Origin: Bacteroides sp.
GTDB lineage: Bacteria; Bacteroidota; Bacteroidia; Bacteroidales; Bacteroidaceae
DNA: 64,000 nt
Assembly: GCA_021202275.1 (NCBI GenBank)
Contig: JAJQDI010000015.1
Coordinates: forward strand, 410,637-474,636
Direction of reading: 5' to 3'
The notes under the pieces were generated by a model. That model ran no database searches and was not told the origin of the DNA. It saw nothing but the letters and a program-made list of their open reading frames with translations. A program made the translations under genes and the position numbers. Numbering within the stretch: position 1 is the first letter of the stretch; every line of letters starts with the position of its first letter. Shown here piece after piece: positions 1 to 9,544 of the stretch.

Positions 1-70
1 GGATCAACAGTGCGATAACGATCCATTCAGACCCGCGGGGCAGGATCAATAATACAAATAGGTTTGTCAT
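1..70 (-). CDS. N-terminus of a small membrane protein, TatA/E-like (partial)
   Basis: An open frame of 23 codons starts with ATG at position 70 and runs off the left edge of the window. The peptide begins MTNLFVLLILPRGSEW and continues into a hydrophobic stretch, as in a short single-span membrane protein. A minus-7 box lies 42 bp upstream of the start codon, which supports a real gene. The GSEWIVI part recalls the N-terminus of TatA/E twin-arginine translocase proteins, which begin with a short lead and one membrane helix, but the diagnostic FGxxK(L/I)P part lies outside the window. Another small membrane protein is equally possible. Confidence 0.45.
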   Translation of the reverse strand, partial: MTNLFVLLILPRGSEWIVIALLI

Positions 71-111
71 CTTTCTTATTTATTGAATGAGATTCGTAAC
101 ATTACTTTCTG

Positions 112-119
112 CAAAGATA
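112..119 (-). promoter_or_regulatory. Minus-7 box for the partial left-end gene
   Basis: On the minus strand the sequence reads TATCTTTG, an exact match to the Bacteroidetes TAnnTTTG minus-7 box. It sits 42 bp upstream of the ATG at position 70. A TTG about 23 bp further upstream is a possible minus-33 box at slightly long spacing. Confidence 0.5.
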
Positions 120-188
120 AAAGATTCGACGGGGCAGTCATACAATTTATGCTTTTTTTTCATTCCGCGAAGCAAACAAAAGGAAAAA

Positions 189-477
189 CAAGAGATTTAC
201 CATTGGACGATTGTCGATGTACGATTGAAATTACTTTTGTTTGATTGGACAGGTTTTCTCTTTCTTCTTTTGTTCTTTTGCACATTCATATTTATTGAAT
301 TAGACAGAAGAACATAAGAACATATAAGAAAACGGATATGTACATCTTGGAGACGCAAGTAGTATGCGTCTCTACAGGTGGATGCTACCATGTCTTTTCA
401 ATCGTAATTAGCTTTGCTGACCGTTGGTTGGCTTCGTCGACCGTTGGTTCGTCAATGATCCAATGGTAAATCTCTTG
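189..477. repeat. Inverted-repeat-bounded mosaic intergenic element
   Basis: A 19-bp perfect inverted repeat (CAAGAGATTTACCATTGGA at 189-207 and its complement at 459-477) bounds 289 bp without a coding frame. Inside are TACGATTGAAA units, the AGACAGAAGAACATAAGAAC module, a GAGACGCA...TGCGTCTC palindrome (350-372) and the GACCGTTGGTTGGCTTCGTC module. The same modules recur elsewhere in the window. It looks like a non-autonomous, MITE-like or nested element. It fills the intergenic gap 120-505 almost completely. Confidence 0.7.
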
Positions 478-505
478 TCTTTTCAATCGTACATCGTAAA
501 TCCCT

Positions 506-3013
506 TCATTCCTGATAATATACCCTCTTGACCCGTGCCGAAATACCCGTCAGCACTTCATAGGGAATAGTATCCATGGCTTCGGCCAGTCGGGTGACGG
601 GCAGATCGTCTCCGAAGATGATCACCGGATCTCCTTCTTTGCAATCGATATCGGTGACATCTACCATACAGACATCCATACAGATATTCCCCACATACGG
701 CGCTTTTTCGCCTCCCACCAGGCAATAGGCTCTGCCGTTGCCCAGGTGGCGTTCCAGTCCGTCAGCATATCCGATGGGTAGCGCCGCGATGCGGGAAGGG
801 CGGGTCAATACTCCTTTGCGGCTGTATCCGACTGTCTCTCCTGCCGGTACCTCCTTGATCTGCAAGATCGTGGTCCGCAGGGTACTGACGTTGTGGATAA
901 TGGAATTGTCTACCGGATTGATGCCATACAGCCCGATGCCGAGTCTGACCATGTCGTACTGGGCCTCCGGGAAACGATCGATCGCAGCCGAATTGCAGAT
1001 ATGCCGCAGGATCTTGTGAGGGAAAGCCTCCTGCAAAGCGGCAGACCCCTCTTCGAATAGACAGATCTGTCTGCGGGTATATTCATCCAGGCCGGGATCA
1101 TCACTCGCCGCCAGATGAGAGAATACGGAACGGACAATGAGCGCGTTCTGCGCCTTCAGCCTGCGCACCAATTCGGGCACCTCATGCGGTTCGAAACCTA
1201 ACCGGTGCATACCCGTATCTAATTTCACATGGATCGGGAAATGAGTGATGCCTTCCCGTTCCGCTGCCCGGATCATGGCATCGAGCAGATGGAAGTTGTA
1301 GACCTCCGGTTCCAGCTTGTGATTGAACATGGTCTTAAATGCCGAAAGTTCCGGGTTCATAATGATGATAGAGGCAGTGATACCTGCCTGCCTGAGGTCC
1401 GTACCTTCGTCTGCCACGGCCACCGCCAGATAATCGGCGCGGTGCTCCTGCAAGGTTTTGGCTATCTCATACGAACCGGCACCGTAGGCCGAGGCCTTCA
1501 CCATACACATCACCCGGGTAGAAGGAAGAAGCTTGCCGCGGAAGTAATTGAGATTATCGACCATCGCTCCCAGATCTACCTCCAGAATGGTCTCATGCAC
1601 ACGTTCTTCGAGTACCTCTGTAACGCAGTCGAAGCGGTAGTGACGGGCACCTTTGATCAGGATGATCTCATTTTCGATGGGCAGGCTGCCGTTGCGAAGG
1701 GCTTCCAGCAGCCGTTCGGTACTGCGGAAGAAATGTTTTTCCGTTTCGAACCGGGATGCACTGGAAAGCAGATCGGGCCCTACCCCGATCAACTTATCAA
1801 TACCGTGGCTCTGCATCAGTTGGCTCACCTTGCGGTAGAGGGTGGTGACACTGTGCCCGGTCTCTAAGATATCAGAGAGAATGAGGGTCTTCCTGAGACC
1901 TTTGGTCACGGCACGTCGCTCCAGGAACCCCAGGGCAATATCTAAAGAGGCCAGATCGGAATTGTAACTATCGTTGATGATGAGGCAATTGTTTTTGCCT
2001 TGCTTCACCTCCAGACGCATGGCTATAGGCTCCAGCAAAGGCATGCGCTCCGTTATCTTCTCTGCCGGAAGCATCACATACAGCGAAGCGGCTAAGCAAT
2101 GCAGGGCGTTTTCGATGGAAGCATCGTCTATAAAGGGAATACGGAATGTATTGTCCATGGCCAGGTAGCGATAGGAGATCAGGGTATGGTCTTCCTGCTT
2201 GTCAATCTTACTGATGTATAAGGGCCGGTCCATATCGTAGCGGCTCCAGGCGATCTCCCGGGAAGAGAGCATGGACTTGGAGACACAGTTGCTGATAAGT
2301 TCGTCATCACCGTTGTAGATCACCACGTCGCAATCCTTGAACAGGGTGAGTTTCTCCATACACTTTTCCTGCAACGAAAAGAAATTTTCCTGATGAGCAC
2401 CACCCATATTGGTGAGGATGCCGATCGTAGGGCGTATGATGTTGTGCAGGGCGCGCATCTCTCCCATCTCGGAAATGCCGGCTTCGAAGATGCCCAGATC
2501 GGCCTCCGCATTCAGTTGCCACACCGAAAGCGGCACTCCTATCTGTGAATTGTAGCTCCGGGGCGACCGCACCACTACCCGATCCGGACTGAGCAACTGA
2601 TGGAGCCACTCTTTGATGATGGTCTTTCCGTTACTGCCTGTGATACCGATCACCGGAATCCGGAACTCCTCCCGGTGCATCTCCGCCAACCGCTGCAAAG
2701 CCTTCAGCACATGAGGTACGATCAGGAAATTGGCATCCGGATAATAGGTAAAAGAGACCACCTCCTGTTCCACCCCCTCTTCGAGCCATGCGGCATGCTG
2801 TTCGGATATCACAAAATTGCGCACCCCTCTGGTATACAGGTCAGGGATATAACGCGCCCCGTCGTTGCGTTTGGTAGTCAGTGCGAAGAACAGTGTTTCC
2901 TCCGGAAAACTCAGCGAACGGCTGTCGGTCAATAGCCAGGTCACCGTCGCAGGGTGACTTCCGATCCTGCGTGCCCCCAGTCTTTCCGCTATGGATTCAA
3001 TCGTGTATGACAT
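506..3013 (-). CDS. murF-alr: Bifunctional MurF-alanine racemase
   Basis: This 835-residue protein joins two cell-wall enzymes. Residues 1 to about 460 resemble MurF, which adds D-Ala-D-Ala to the UDP-MurNAc-tripeptide in the cytoplasm. The ATP-binding loop GITGSNGKT is at about 123-131. From about residue 465 it resembles alanine racemase, with the PLP-lysine motif MVKASAYGAG near residue 500 and the tyrosine block VGYSRKG near the C-terminus. The fusion couples D-Ala supply to its use and is common in Bacteroidales. The ATG lies inside the end of the upstream GSCFA gene (25-bp overlap), so the two are probably co-translated. Full length, with no damage seen. Confidence 0.95.
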   Translation of the reverse strand: MSYTIESIAERLGARRIGSHPATVTWLLTDSRSLSFPEETLFFALTTKRNDGARYIPDLYTRGVRNFVISEQHAAWLEEGVEQEVVSFTYYPDANFLIVPHVLKALQRLAEMHREEFRIPVIGITGSNGKTIIKEWLHQLLSPDRVVVRSPRSYNSQIGVPLSVWQLNAEADLGIFEAGISEMGEMRALHNIIRPTIGILTNMGGAHQENFFSLQEKCMEKLTLFKDCDVVIYNGDDELISNCVSKSMLSSREIAWSRYDMDRPLYISKIDKQEDHTLISYRYLAMDNTFRIPFIDDASIENALHCLAASLYVMLPAEKITERMPLLEPIAMRLEVKQGKNNCLIINDSYNSDLASLDIALGFLERRAVTKGLRKTLILSDILETGHSVTTLYRKVSQLMQSHGIDKLIGVGPDLLSSASRFETEKHFFRSTERLLEALRNGSLPIENEIILIKGARHYRFDCVTEVLEERVHETILEVDLGAMVDNLNYFRGKLLPSTRVMCMVKASAYGAGSYEIAKTLQEHRADYLAVAVADEGTDLRQAGITASIIIMNPELSAFKTMFNHKLEPEVYNFHLLDAMIRAAEREGITHFPIHVKLDTGMHRLGFEPHEVPELVRRLKAQNALIVRSVFSHLAASDDPGLDEYTRRQICLFEEGSAALQEAFPHKILRHICNSAAIDRFPEAQYDMVRLGIGLYGINPVDNSIIHNVSTLRTTILQIKEVPAGETVGYSRKGVLTRPSRIAALPIGYADGLERHLGNGRAYCLVGGEKAPYVGNICMDVCMVDVTDIDCKEGDPVIIFGDDLPVTRLAEAMDTIPYEVLTGISARVKRVYYQE

Positions 3014-3978
3014 ATCTTTTTTTCATTTGTAAAGTCTAAGTACGGATATTCCTCGTTAAGTTGGTCAATTCTTAACAATATTTTCCTTAAAAAACTCTTA
3101 TACTCGTCGGATCGCGGCCGGAAAGGCCGGTGCTCCAGGCAACGTTGTATCTCCTGGCACTGTTCCATGAGTTGCCGGGAGGCTGGAGAAACGCACGTCT
3201 CTACAAAGCGTTCCCAGATATAACGCACGGCCTGCGCGGAAGGGTGCAGCATGTCTTCGGCATAGTACCGATAGTCGCGCAACTCATCCATTACGATCTC
3301 ATAGGCAGGAAAATAAAACACCTGATCGGGAAAGGTACGTTGCAGCTCATCTACAGCCAGCAACAGTGTAGACTTGCTGAGCTGATTTTCGACCATGCCG
3401 TCACGGATATGACGTATGGGACTCACAGTAAACAGCACACGCATCCCGGGATTCAGTTGGTGCAGATCAGTGAGCAGCGATGCCAACCGTTCGGTGATCT
3501 CACCGACAGGCAGACGCCGCCGGATGAATTCTTTCTCGGGTAGTTTGTGACAATTACCTACTACCCGCCCTGAAAGAACAGACTCATACACCCAGGAGGT
3601 TCCCAGGGTAAGTACCAGCCAGGATGCCTCCCGCAGGTAGCTGTTTGCCCGGCAGATGCGACTGTTGATCTTTCGCAGCACAGTTTCAGGGTCACTGTCT
3701 GAGAAAGAACCGTGATGCAGCGGACTGTGCCAGGCTTCCCGATGGTGGAACAGATCTTTCGCACGGTATTCACGAAGCAGACGTATATCTTCCAAGGCCT
3801 GCGCCACAGAAAGAGGGTTATAGAGTATCCCCATCGGGTTGAGGTCACAGTCAAATTTATTCTCCGTCAGCAATCGTCCCATATTCTCGGCAAAGCAGGA
3901 ACCCATCAGAAGGATCTTATCCCGATGCCCGATAGGTACGGGAAGAGCAGGTATATCTACGAAAGTCTGAAGTTGCAT
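2989..3978 (-). CDS. GSCFA domain protein (SGNH-hydrolase-like)
   Basis: The 329-residue protein carries the signature GSCFA at residues 26-30, a LTLGTSWVYE block, a TVSPIRH block and YYAEDMLHPS near residue 240, matching the GSCFA family (Pfam GSCFA). The family resembles SGNH esterases: the serine of GSCFA and the D/H of the last block would be the catalytic set. The substrate is unknown. There is no signal peptide. It is the first gene of the unit with murF-alr and overlaps it by 25 bp, so a role linked to cell-wall synthesis is an inference from context only. The ATG at 3978 follows a minus-7 box by about 27 bp. Confidence 0.85.
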   Translation of the reverse strand: MQLQTFVDIPALPVPIGHRDKILLMGSCFAENMGRLLTENKFDCDLNPMGILYNPLSVAQALEDIRLLREYRAKDLFHHREAWHSPLHHGSFSDSDPETVLRKINSRICRANSYLREASWLVLTLGTSWVYESVLSGRVVGNCHKLPEKEFIRRRLPVGEITERLASLLTDLHQLNPGMRVLFTVSPIRHIRDGMVENQLSKSTLLLAVDELQRTFPDQVFYFPAYEIVMDELRDYRYYAEDMLHPSAQAVRYIWERFVETCVSPASRQLMEQCQEIQRCLEHRPFRPRSDEYKSFLRKILLRIDQLNEEYPYLDFTNEKKICHTRLNP

Positions 3979-4005
3979 ACGTAATCTTTGTTTTCAGATA
4001 CCCTA

Positions 4006-4013
4006 CAAATGTA
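4006..4013 (-). promoter_or_regulatory. Minus-7 box for GSCFA / murF-alr unit
   Basis: On the minus strand this reads TACATTTG, matching TAnnTTTG. It predicts a transcript start near 3999 and a leader of about 20 nt before the ATG at 3978. No clear minus-33 box is visible. Confidence 0.5.
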
Positions 4014-4018
4014 TAAGA

Positions 4019-4195
4019 ATTATTTGATTTACGATTTACGGATTTACGATTTACGATTGAAAAGACAAGAGATTTACGATTGGACCATTGACGAACCAAC
4101 GGTCGACGAAGCCAACCAACGGTCAGCAAAACTAATTAAGATTGAAAATCCATGTTATCATCCACCTGTAGAGACGTACGCCGTACGTCTCCGCG
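4019..4195. repeat. Intergenic repeat: TTTACGA units, GACGAACCAACGG module, GAGACG palindrome
   Basis: Consecutive TTTACGA-type units (4024-4080) lead into the module GACGAACCAACGGTCGACGA and end in the palindrome GAGACGTACGcCGTACGTCTC (4171-4191). Apart from small changes this is the reverse complement of 331-489. It occupies half of the divergent gap 3979-4345. The rest of that gap holds the two promoter boxes and an 8-C tract (4319-4326). Confidence 0.7.
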
Positions 4196-4291
4196 ATATA
4201 CGTATATATTATAATAACCTATTTCTAACATTTTCTCTCTACATAAGATCTTTATTTTTATCAGCTATGCCCATAATTACCTTTTTTTATG

Positions 4292-4299
4292 TAAGTTTG
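4292..4299 (+). promoter_or_regulatory. Possible minus-7 box for the PstS-like gene
   Basis: TAAGTTTG matches TAnnTTTG, 47 bp upstream of the ATG at 4346. No minus-33 TTTG at standard spacing was found, so support is moderate. Confidence 0.35.
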
Positions 4300-4345
4300 T
4301 CCGGAAGCATTCCTTCCGCCCCCCCCATGAAAACACCTACTGAGT

Positions 4346-5701
4346 ATGACGGACAAAAAGCAAAAAACATATAAAGAAAAACTTCAGATCATTGTAGGGA
4401 TCACCCTGGCCAGTGTGTTTATTTGTATCATATTGATCTTCTTCACCTATCTCTATCGCATAGCCTACTGGGGTCTTTTTATTGGGATAGGAGCGCTGTT
4501 TATAGAAATGGTGATATGGAGAGTGAGATTGGGTGCCACACGCGGTTTCAAATGGCTGTTGACTTTCTTCCTGTCTCTAACCTTGTTACTGATCCTTTGC
4601 GTAGGAACCATTCTCTCCGGGTTGACAGGTGACATTGATTTTTACTTTCCTTTTCTTCTGGCATATACTGTACTGCTGATCGGTTGGCTGATCGGCTGGT
4701 GCTGCGTGACCCAATTGCCCCGATGGATGAAGTATGCTTTGCTTTTTCTACTATCCTCTGCCCCTTTTTTTCCGGCAGGATATGCATACTATACATACCA
4801 GAAAAGCAAAATTCCCCGGTTGCGCGAAGACTTCGACCTGACAGCTTATGCACCTTTTACCCATAGTGCGCTCCTGGCCCGACTGGAGGAAGAGTCGACT
4901 TTGCAGCTCGCCCCTCCCCTTCCGGTCATGAATGGGGCCACGGCTCTCTACCCGCTGTATGCCGCTTTTGCCGAAGCTACTTATCCGGAATCTCTGGCAG
5001 ACAATGATTCGATCAGATATGTATGGGGAGGTTCTACTCCGAGAGCCTTTGAAAGCCTGTTGACCGGAGAAGCAGATATCATATTCTGCGCGCAACCCTC
5101 CCGGCAGCAGTGGGAAGAGGCGAGAGAGAAAGGAGACACGTTTCTGCTGACGCCGATCGGTAAAGAGGCTTTTGTCTTTTTCGTACACAAAGACAATCCT
5201 GTAGTTTCACTCTCTTCCCGGGAGATCCGTGATATCTACTCCGGAAAGATTACCAATTGGAAAGAAGTAGGAGGAAAAAACAAAAAGATACTCCCCTTTC
5301 AACGTCCCACGGGAAGTGGTAGCCAGACCATGCTGGAACACATCATGGAAGAGGTTCCTCTGATGCCCGCTCCTGAAGACAAAGAGGTAATGGGCATGGG
5401 CGAAATCATCGACCGGACTTCCACTTACCGGAACAGCCAGAATGCGTTGGGGTATTCCTTTTTATTCTTTACCCAAAAGATGGTGGCTAACCAGACGATC
5501 CGTCTGCTGGAAATAGATGGCATAGCTCCTAATAAAGAAAATATAGCGAACGGCACTTACCCGTTTACAGGCGATTTCTATGCCATCACCCTAAGCCAGC
5601 CCTCTGAAAACGTGCAGAAACTGATCGGATGGATACTCTCCGACCAGGGACAACAACTGGTGGAACAGACAGGATACGTAAAGAGATTTATGATTTACTG
5701 A
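4346..5701 (+). CDS. PstS-like substrate-binding domain fused to about five membrane helices
   Basis: The 451-residue protein starts with about five hydrophobic segments (roughly residues 15-36, 40-58, 68-92, 100-121, 128-146). From about residue 190 it has a type-2 periplasmic binding domain with the PstS-like features MNGATALYPLY, KITNWKEVGG and PTGSGSQ. Such domains bind phosphate or other oxyanions, so it probably binds a ligand at the outer face of the inner membrane. No pst transporter genes are adjacent, so a sensor or scaffold role is possible. The last codons (KRFMIY and stop) are written by the TTTACGA repeat that follows. A 16-codon frame at 4327-4374 overlaps the start and is probably chance. 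Confidence 0.8.
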   Translation: MTDKKQKTYKEKLQIIVGITLASVFICIILIFFTYLYRIAYWGLFIGIGALFIEMVIWRVRLGATRGFKWLLTFFLSLTLLLILCVGTILSGLTGDIDFYFPFLLAYTVLLIGWLIGWCCVTQLPRWMKYALLFLLSSAPFFPAGYAYYTYQKSKIPRLREDFDLTAYAPFTHSALLARLEEESTLQLAPPLPVMNGATALYPLYAAFAEATYPESLADNDSIRYVWGGSTPRAFESLLTGEADIIFCAQPSRQQWEEAREKGDTFLLTPIGKEAFVFFVHKDNPVVSLSSREIRDIYSGKITNWKEVGGKNKKILPFQRPTGSGSQTMLEHIMEEVPLMPAPEDKEVMGMGEIIDRTSTYRNSQNALGYSFLFFTQKMVANQTIRLLEIDGIAPNKENIANGTYPFTGDFYAITLSQPSENVQKLIGWILSDQGQQLVEQTGYVKRFMIY

Positions 5702-5840
5702 TTTACGATTTACGAACCAACGGTCGACGAAGTCAACCAACGGTCAGCGAAGCTAATTACGATTGAAATTACTATTGCCTGATTGGACAGGTTTTATTTT
5801 TATCAGCCAAAAGAACATATCAAGAAATATAAAATGTGTA
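5686..5840. repeat. Intergenic repeat overlapping a gene end
   Basis: TTTACGA-type units begin inside the last codons of the PstS-like gene. They run into GAACCAACGGTCGACGAAGT, then GCTAATTACGATTGAAATTA, a GATTGGACAGGTTTT module and AAAAGAACATATCAAGAAAT. The same order of modules is seen at 220-325 and 44757-44905. Confidence 0.7.
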
Positions 5841-6030
5841 GAATAACATCTATCTGCAAATGATGAATCAGAACTTAAAACCTATAACTTATAACCTCCT
5901 CTATATTCTTCTGTCTAATCCTTCTCTTTCTGCAAACAATACTCTTCTGTTTTCCTTATTAGATAAGGAAAGAACCGGAGAGGGATTCCGTTTTTTTACA
6001 GGAAAAGCCAATCATTAGACTTTCTTTTAT
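5841..6030. other. Intergenic stretch with a 9-bp hairpin
   Basis: The hairpin TTTCCTTAT-tag-ATAAGGAAA (5951-5971) is followed by a weaker CGGA/TCCG hairpin and a run of seven T (5991-5997). This could be a weak terminator for the PstS-like gene. Nothing else was recognised. Confidence 0.35.
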
Positions 6031-6038
6031 TAATTTTG
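6031..6038 (+). promoter_or_regulatory. Minus-7 box for dxs-trkA
   Basis: TAATTTTG matches TAnnTTTG and lies 19 bp before the dxs start codon, giving a leader of only about a dozen bases. No clear minus-33 box. Confidence 0.5.
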
Positions 6039-6057
6039 CACTAAATTAATCCCAAGG

Positions 6058-8061
6058 ATGAAGGATAAACCCACATATACTTTACTGAACGACATTCATT
6101 CTCCGGAAGACCTGCGCCGCCTGAGGGTGGAACAGCTGCCCGAAGTATGCCGTGAATTAAGGGAAAATATTATCAATGAGCTTGCCTGCAACCCGGGACA
6201 TTTTGCTGCGAGCCTGGGCACGGTGGAACTGACAGTAGCCCTGCATTATATATTCCGGACCCCGGAAGATCGTATTGTGTGGGATGTGGGACATCAGGCC
6301 TACGGACACAAGATACTGACTGGCAGACGGGAACAATTCTGCACCAACCGGAAATTCAAAGGAGTGCGGCCCTTTCCTTCTCCGGAAGAGAGTGAGTACG
6401 ATTCGTTTACCTGCGGACATGCTTCGAACTCCATTTCGGTAGGATTGGGCATGGCCGTGGCTGCCGCCAGGCAGGGAAAGAAGGACCGACGGATCGTAGC
6501 CGTGATCGGTGATGGTTCCATGAGTGGAGGACTGGCGTTTGAGGGGTTGAACAATGCTTCATCTACTCCCAACGACATGCTTATCATTCTCAATGACAAC
6601 GACATGTCCATCGACCGCAGCGTAGGGGGTATGAAGCAGTATCTGTTCAACCTGACCACATCGAACCGATACAATCAGATCCGTTTCAAAGCCTCCAGGG
6701 CCCTGTTCAAAGTGGGACTCCTCAATGAGGATCGCCGGAAAGCCTGGATACGCTTCTCCAACAGCCTCAAATCGATGGCTGCCCGGCAACAGAACATCTT
6801 CGAGGGAATGAATATACGCTATTTCGGACCGATAGACGGGCACGATGTGAAGAACATTGCCCGTGTGTTGCGGGACATCAAAGACATGAAAGGTCCGAAA
6901 CTGCTCCACCTGCACACCGTCAAAGGAAAAGGCTTCGAACCGGCGGAAAAAGAGGCTACCGTATGGCACGCGCCGGGCAAGTTTGATCCGGAAACCGGTG
7001 AACGGCTGATCGATGACACACAGGGGATGCCGCCTCTTTTTCAGGATGTATTCGGACATACGCTACTGGAACTGGCAGAGAAGAACAAAAACATTGTAGG
7101 AGTGACACCGGCCATGCCCACAGGTTGCTCCATGAATATACTGATGGATAAAATGCCGGACCGGACCTTTGATGTGGGTATTGCCGAAGGGCATGCGGTA
7201 ACCTTCTCCGGAGGGATGGCCAAGGACGGACTGCAACCTTTCTGTAACATCTACTCCTCGTTTATGCAACGGGCTTATGACAACCTGATCCACGACGTGG
7301 CTATTCAGAATCTTCCGGTAGTCCTTTGCTTAGACCGTGCCGGCCTGGTAGGGGAAGATGGCCCTACGCATCACGGAGTATTCGACCTGGCCTATCTGCG
7401 TCCGATACCCAATCTGACCATCTGCTCACCGATGGATGAGCATGAGTTGCGCAAACTGATGTACACGGCACAGCTGCCCGGCAAGGGAGCGTTCGTGATC
7501 CGGTATCCGCGGGGACGGGGAAACCGGGTAGACTGGAGATGCGCGCTGGAAGAGATCCCTATAGGCAAAGGACGCCAACTGAAAGAGGGGAAAGATGTTG
7601 CTGTACTTACCATAGGACCTATAGGCACACTGGCTGCCGAAGCCATCAACGATGCAGAAGCAGCAGGTATTTCCGTGGCTCATTACGACCTACGCTTCCT
7701 GAAACCGCTGGATGAAGAACTGCTGCACGAGATAGGAAAGAGATTCAAAGCGATGGTTACCGTAGAGAACGGTGTGATGCGCGGAGGTATGGGAAGTGCC
7801 GTACTGGAATTTATGGCAGACAACGGATACCAACCGCTGGTACGGCGCATCGGTGTTCCCGACCATTTCATTGAACATGGAAGTATAGAAGAACTGTTCA
7901 AAGTATGCGGGATGGACAAAGAGAGCATGGTACAGGCCATTGTCGATACCTACAAACAGCTCGGCCAACCTCCCGCGACAGAAAATGACGGGAAAAGCTG
8001 TTCCTACGATCTTTCACGGAAAACAACCGCACCCCTGCAAACCAATACCCCTCACGGATGA
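6058..8061 (+). CDS. dxs: 1-deoxy-D-xylulose-5-phosphate synthase
   Basis: DXS condenses pyruvate and glyceraldehyde-3-phosphate in a thiamine-diphosphate-dependent reaction, the first step of the MEP isoprenoid pathway, in the cytoplasm. The 667-residue protein has [11 protein letters not shown] (75-85), the ThDP/metal motif GDGSMSGG (151-158) followed by N166, the catalytic-Glu region VGIAEGHAV, the pyrimidine-binding part and a transketolase C-terminal domain with [12 protein letters not shown]. It is about 30-40 residues longer than usual because of a polar C-terminal tail. Its stop overlaps the start of trkA by 4 bp, so the two are translationally coupled. Confidence 0.96.
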   Translation: MKDKPTYTLLNDIHSPEDLRRLRVEQLPEVCRELRENIINELACNPGHFAASLGTVELTVALHYIFRTPEDRIVWDVGHQAYGHKILTGRREQFCTNRKFKGVRPFPSPEESEYDSFTCGHASNSISVGLGMAVAAARQGKKDRRIVAVIGDGSMSGGLAFEGLNNASSTPNDMLIILNDNDMSIDRSVGGMKQYLFNLTTSNRYNQIRFKASRALFKVGLLNEDRRKAWIRFSNSLKSMAARQQNIFEGMNIRYFGPIDGHDVKNIARVLRDIKDMKGPKLLHLHTVKGKGFEPAEKEATVWHAPGKFDPETGERLIDDTQGMPPLFQDVFGHTLLELAEKNKNIVGVTPAMPTGCSMNILMDKMPDRTFDVGIAEGHAVTFSGGMAKDGLQPFCNIYSSFMQRAYDNLIHDVAIQNLPVVLCLDRAGLVGEDGPTHHGVFDLAYLRPIPNLTICSPMDEHELRKLMYTAQLPGKGAFVIRYPRGRGNRVDWRCALEEIPIGKGRQLKEGKDVAVLTIGPIGTLAAEAINDAEAAGISVAHYDLRFLKPLDEELLHEIGKRFKAMVTVENGVMRGGMGSAVLEFMADNGYQPLVRRIGVPDHFIEHGSIEELFKVCGMDKESMVQAIVDTYKQLGQPPATENDGKSCSYDLSRKTTAPLQTNTPHG

Positions 8062-9401
8062 AAATAATCATTGCCGGTGCCGGCGATGTCGGTACTCATT
8101 TAGCCAAGCTATTGTCCCGGGAAAAACAGGACATCATCCTGATGGACGAGAAGGAAGAGAATCTGATCCCTTTGAGCAACAATTTCGACCTGCTTACGGT
8201 AACTGCTTCTCCTACCTCTATTACCAAACTGAAAGAGGCAGGAGTGGGACAAGCCGACCTGTTTATCGCGGTAATGCCCGACGAGAGCCGCAACATGACA
8301 GCCTGCATGCTGGCCAGCAACCTGGGCGCGCAGAAAACAGTGGCCCGGATCGATAACTACGAATATCTGCTACCTAAGAACAAGGAATTCTTTCAGAAAC
8401 TCGGTGTGGATTCCCTCATCTATCCGGAGATGCTGGCGGCCAAAGAGATCGTTTTGTCCATGCGTATGAGCTGGGTACGTCAGTGGTGGGAAGTGTGTGG
8501 AGGGGCTCTCATCATGGTAGGGACCAAGATGCGGGAAAAAGCACAGATCCTGAATATACGTCTCAGTGAACTGGGTGGGCCCAACACTCCTTATCATGTA
8601 GTAGCTATCAAACGGGGCAATGAGACGATCATCCCACGGGGAGAAGATATCATCAAACTGCACGACATTGTTTACTTCACCACCACACGCAAATATATCC
8701 CTTATATCCGGGAAATAGCCGGTAAAGAGGACTATCCGGACGTGCGCCGGGTAATGATCATGGGAGGTAGCCGGATCGCGGTGCGTACGGCCCAGTATGT
8801 ACCCGACTATATGCAGTTGAAGATCATTGAAAAAGACCTGAACCGCTGCAACCGCCTGACCGAACTGCTCGATGACCGTACGCTGATCATCAACGGCGAC
8901 GGACGGGACATGGACCTGCTGGTGGAAGAGGGTATTAAAAATACGGATGCTTTTGTGGCGCTGACCGGCAATTCGGAGACAAATATCCTGGCCTGTCTGG
9001 CAGCCAAACGCATAGGTATCAGCAAGACAGTGGCCGAGGTGGAGAATAATGACTATATTGGTATGGCGGAGAGTCTGGATATCGGAAGTATTATCAATAA
9101 AAAACTGATCACGGCCAGCCACATCTATCAGATGATGCTGGATGCGGATGTATCTAATGTGAAAAGTCTTACCTTTGCTAACGCCGATGTAGCGGAATTT
9201 ACCGTCAAAGAGGGATCGCGTATCACCAAATATCCGATCAAAGACATGGGACTTCCCAAAGGGGCAACCATCGGTGGACTGATCCGTCAGGGAGAAGGAA
9301 TATTGGTGACAGGTAATACCATGATATTGCCCGGAGACCATGTGGTGGTGTTCTGCTTGGGCACGATCATGATCAAAAAGATAGAGAAGTTTTTCAACTG
9401 A
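8058..9401 (+). CDS. trkA: Trk potassium uptake regulatory subunit TrkA
   Basis: TrkA is the cytoplasmic NAD(H)-binding gating subunit of the Trk K+ uptake system. The 447-residue protein shows the usual duplicated layout. A first RCK-N domain starts at residue 1 with [13 protein letters not shown] and is followed by an RCK-C domain (about 140-220). A second RCK-N domain starts with [12 protein letters not shown] at about 230 and is followed by the last RCK-C domain. The start codon overlaps the dxs stop (ATGA). trkH follows 143 bp later and completes the system. Confidence 0.95.
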   Translation: MKIIIAGAGDVGTHLAKLLSREKQDIILMDEKEENLIPLSNNFDLLTVTASPTSITKLKEAGVGQADLFIAVMPDESRNMTACMLASNLGAQKTVARIDNYEYLLPKNKEFFQKLGVDSLIYPEMLAAKEIVLSMRMSWVRQWWEVCGGALIMVGTKMREKAQILNIRLSELGGPNTPYHVVAIKRGNETIIPRGEDIIKLHDIVYFTTTRKYIPYIREIAGKEDYPDVRRVMIMGGSRIAVRTAQYVPDYMQLKIIEKDLNRCNRLTELLDDRTLIINGDGRDMDLLVEEGIKNTDAFVALTGNSETNILACLAAKRIGISKTVAEVENNDYIGMAESLDIGSIINKKLITASHIYQMMLDADVSNVKSLTFANADVAEFTVKEGSRITKYPIKDMGLPKGATIGGLIRQGEGILVTGNTMILPGDHVVVFCLGTIMIKKIEKFFN

Positions 9402-9500
9402 AAGTTATCAGGTCTGAGTTTTGAGGTCTGAAGGGTTTGTATGCTCAACGTTCCTTCATGCGAATGATCAGATAAGGGTCATGACCGAAGGGAACAGTCG

Positions 9501-9541
9501 TCAATCTCTTGTTTTTTCAATCGTAAATCGTAAATAATATT
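9501..9541. repeat. TTTACGA-type repeat remnant abutting trkH
   Basis: The stretch contains CAATCTCTTGTTTTTTCAAT followed by two CGTAAAT units. It is the same repeat family as at 459-500 and touches the 5' end of the trkH frame. Confidence 0.55.
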
Positions 9542-9544
9542 GTT

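Noticed and set aside
4327..4374. 16-codon leader peptide overlapping the PstS-like start
   Set aside because: No regulatory pattern, and the overlap is probably chance; the poly-C tract before it is in non-coding sequence.
8370..9341. 323-codon open frame opposite trkA
   Set aside because: Shadow of trkA; composition is not protein-like.
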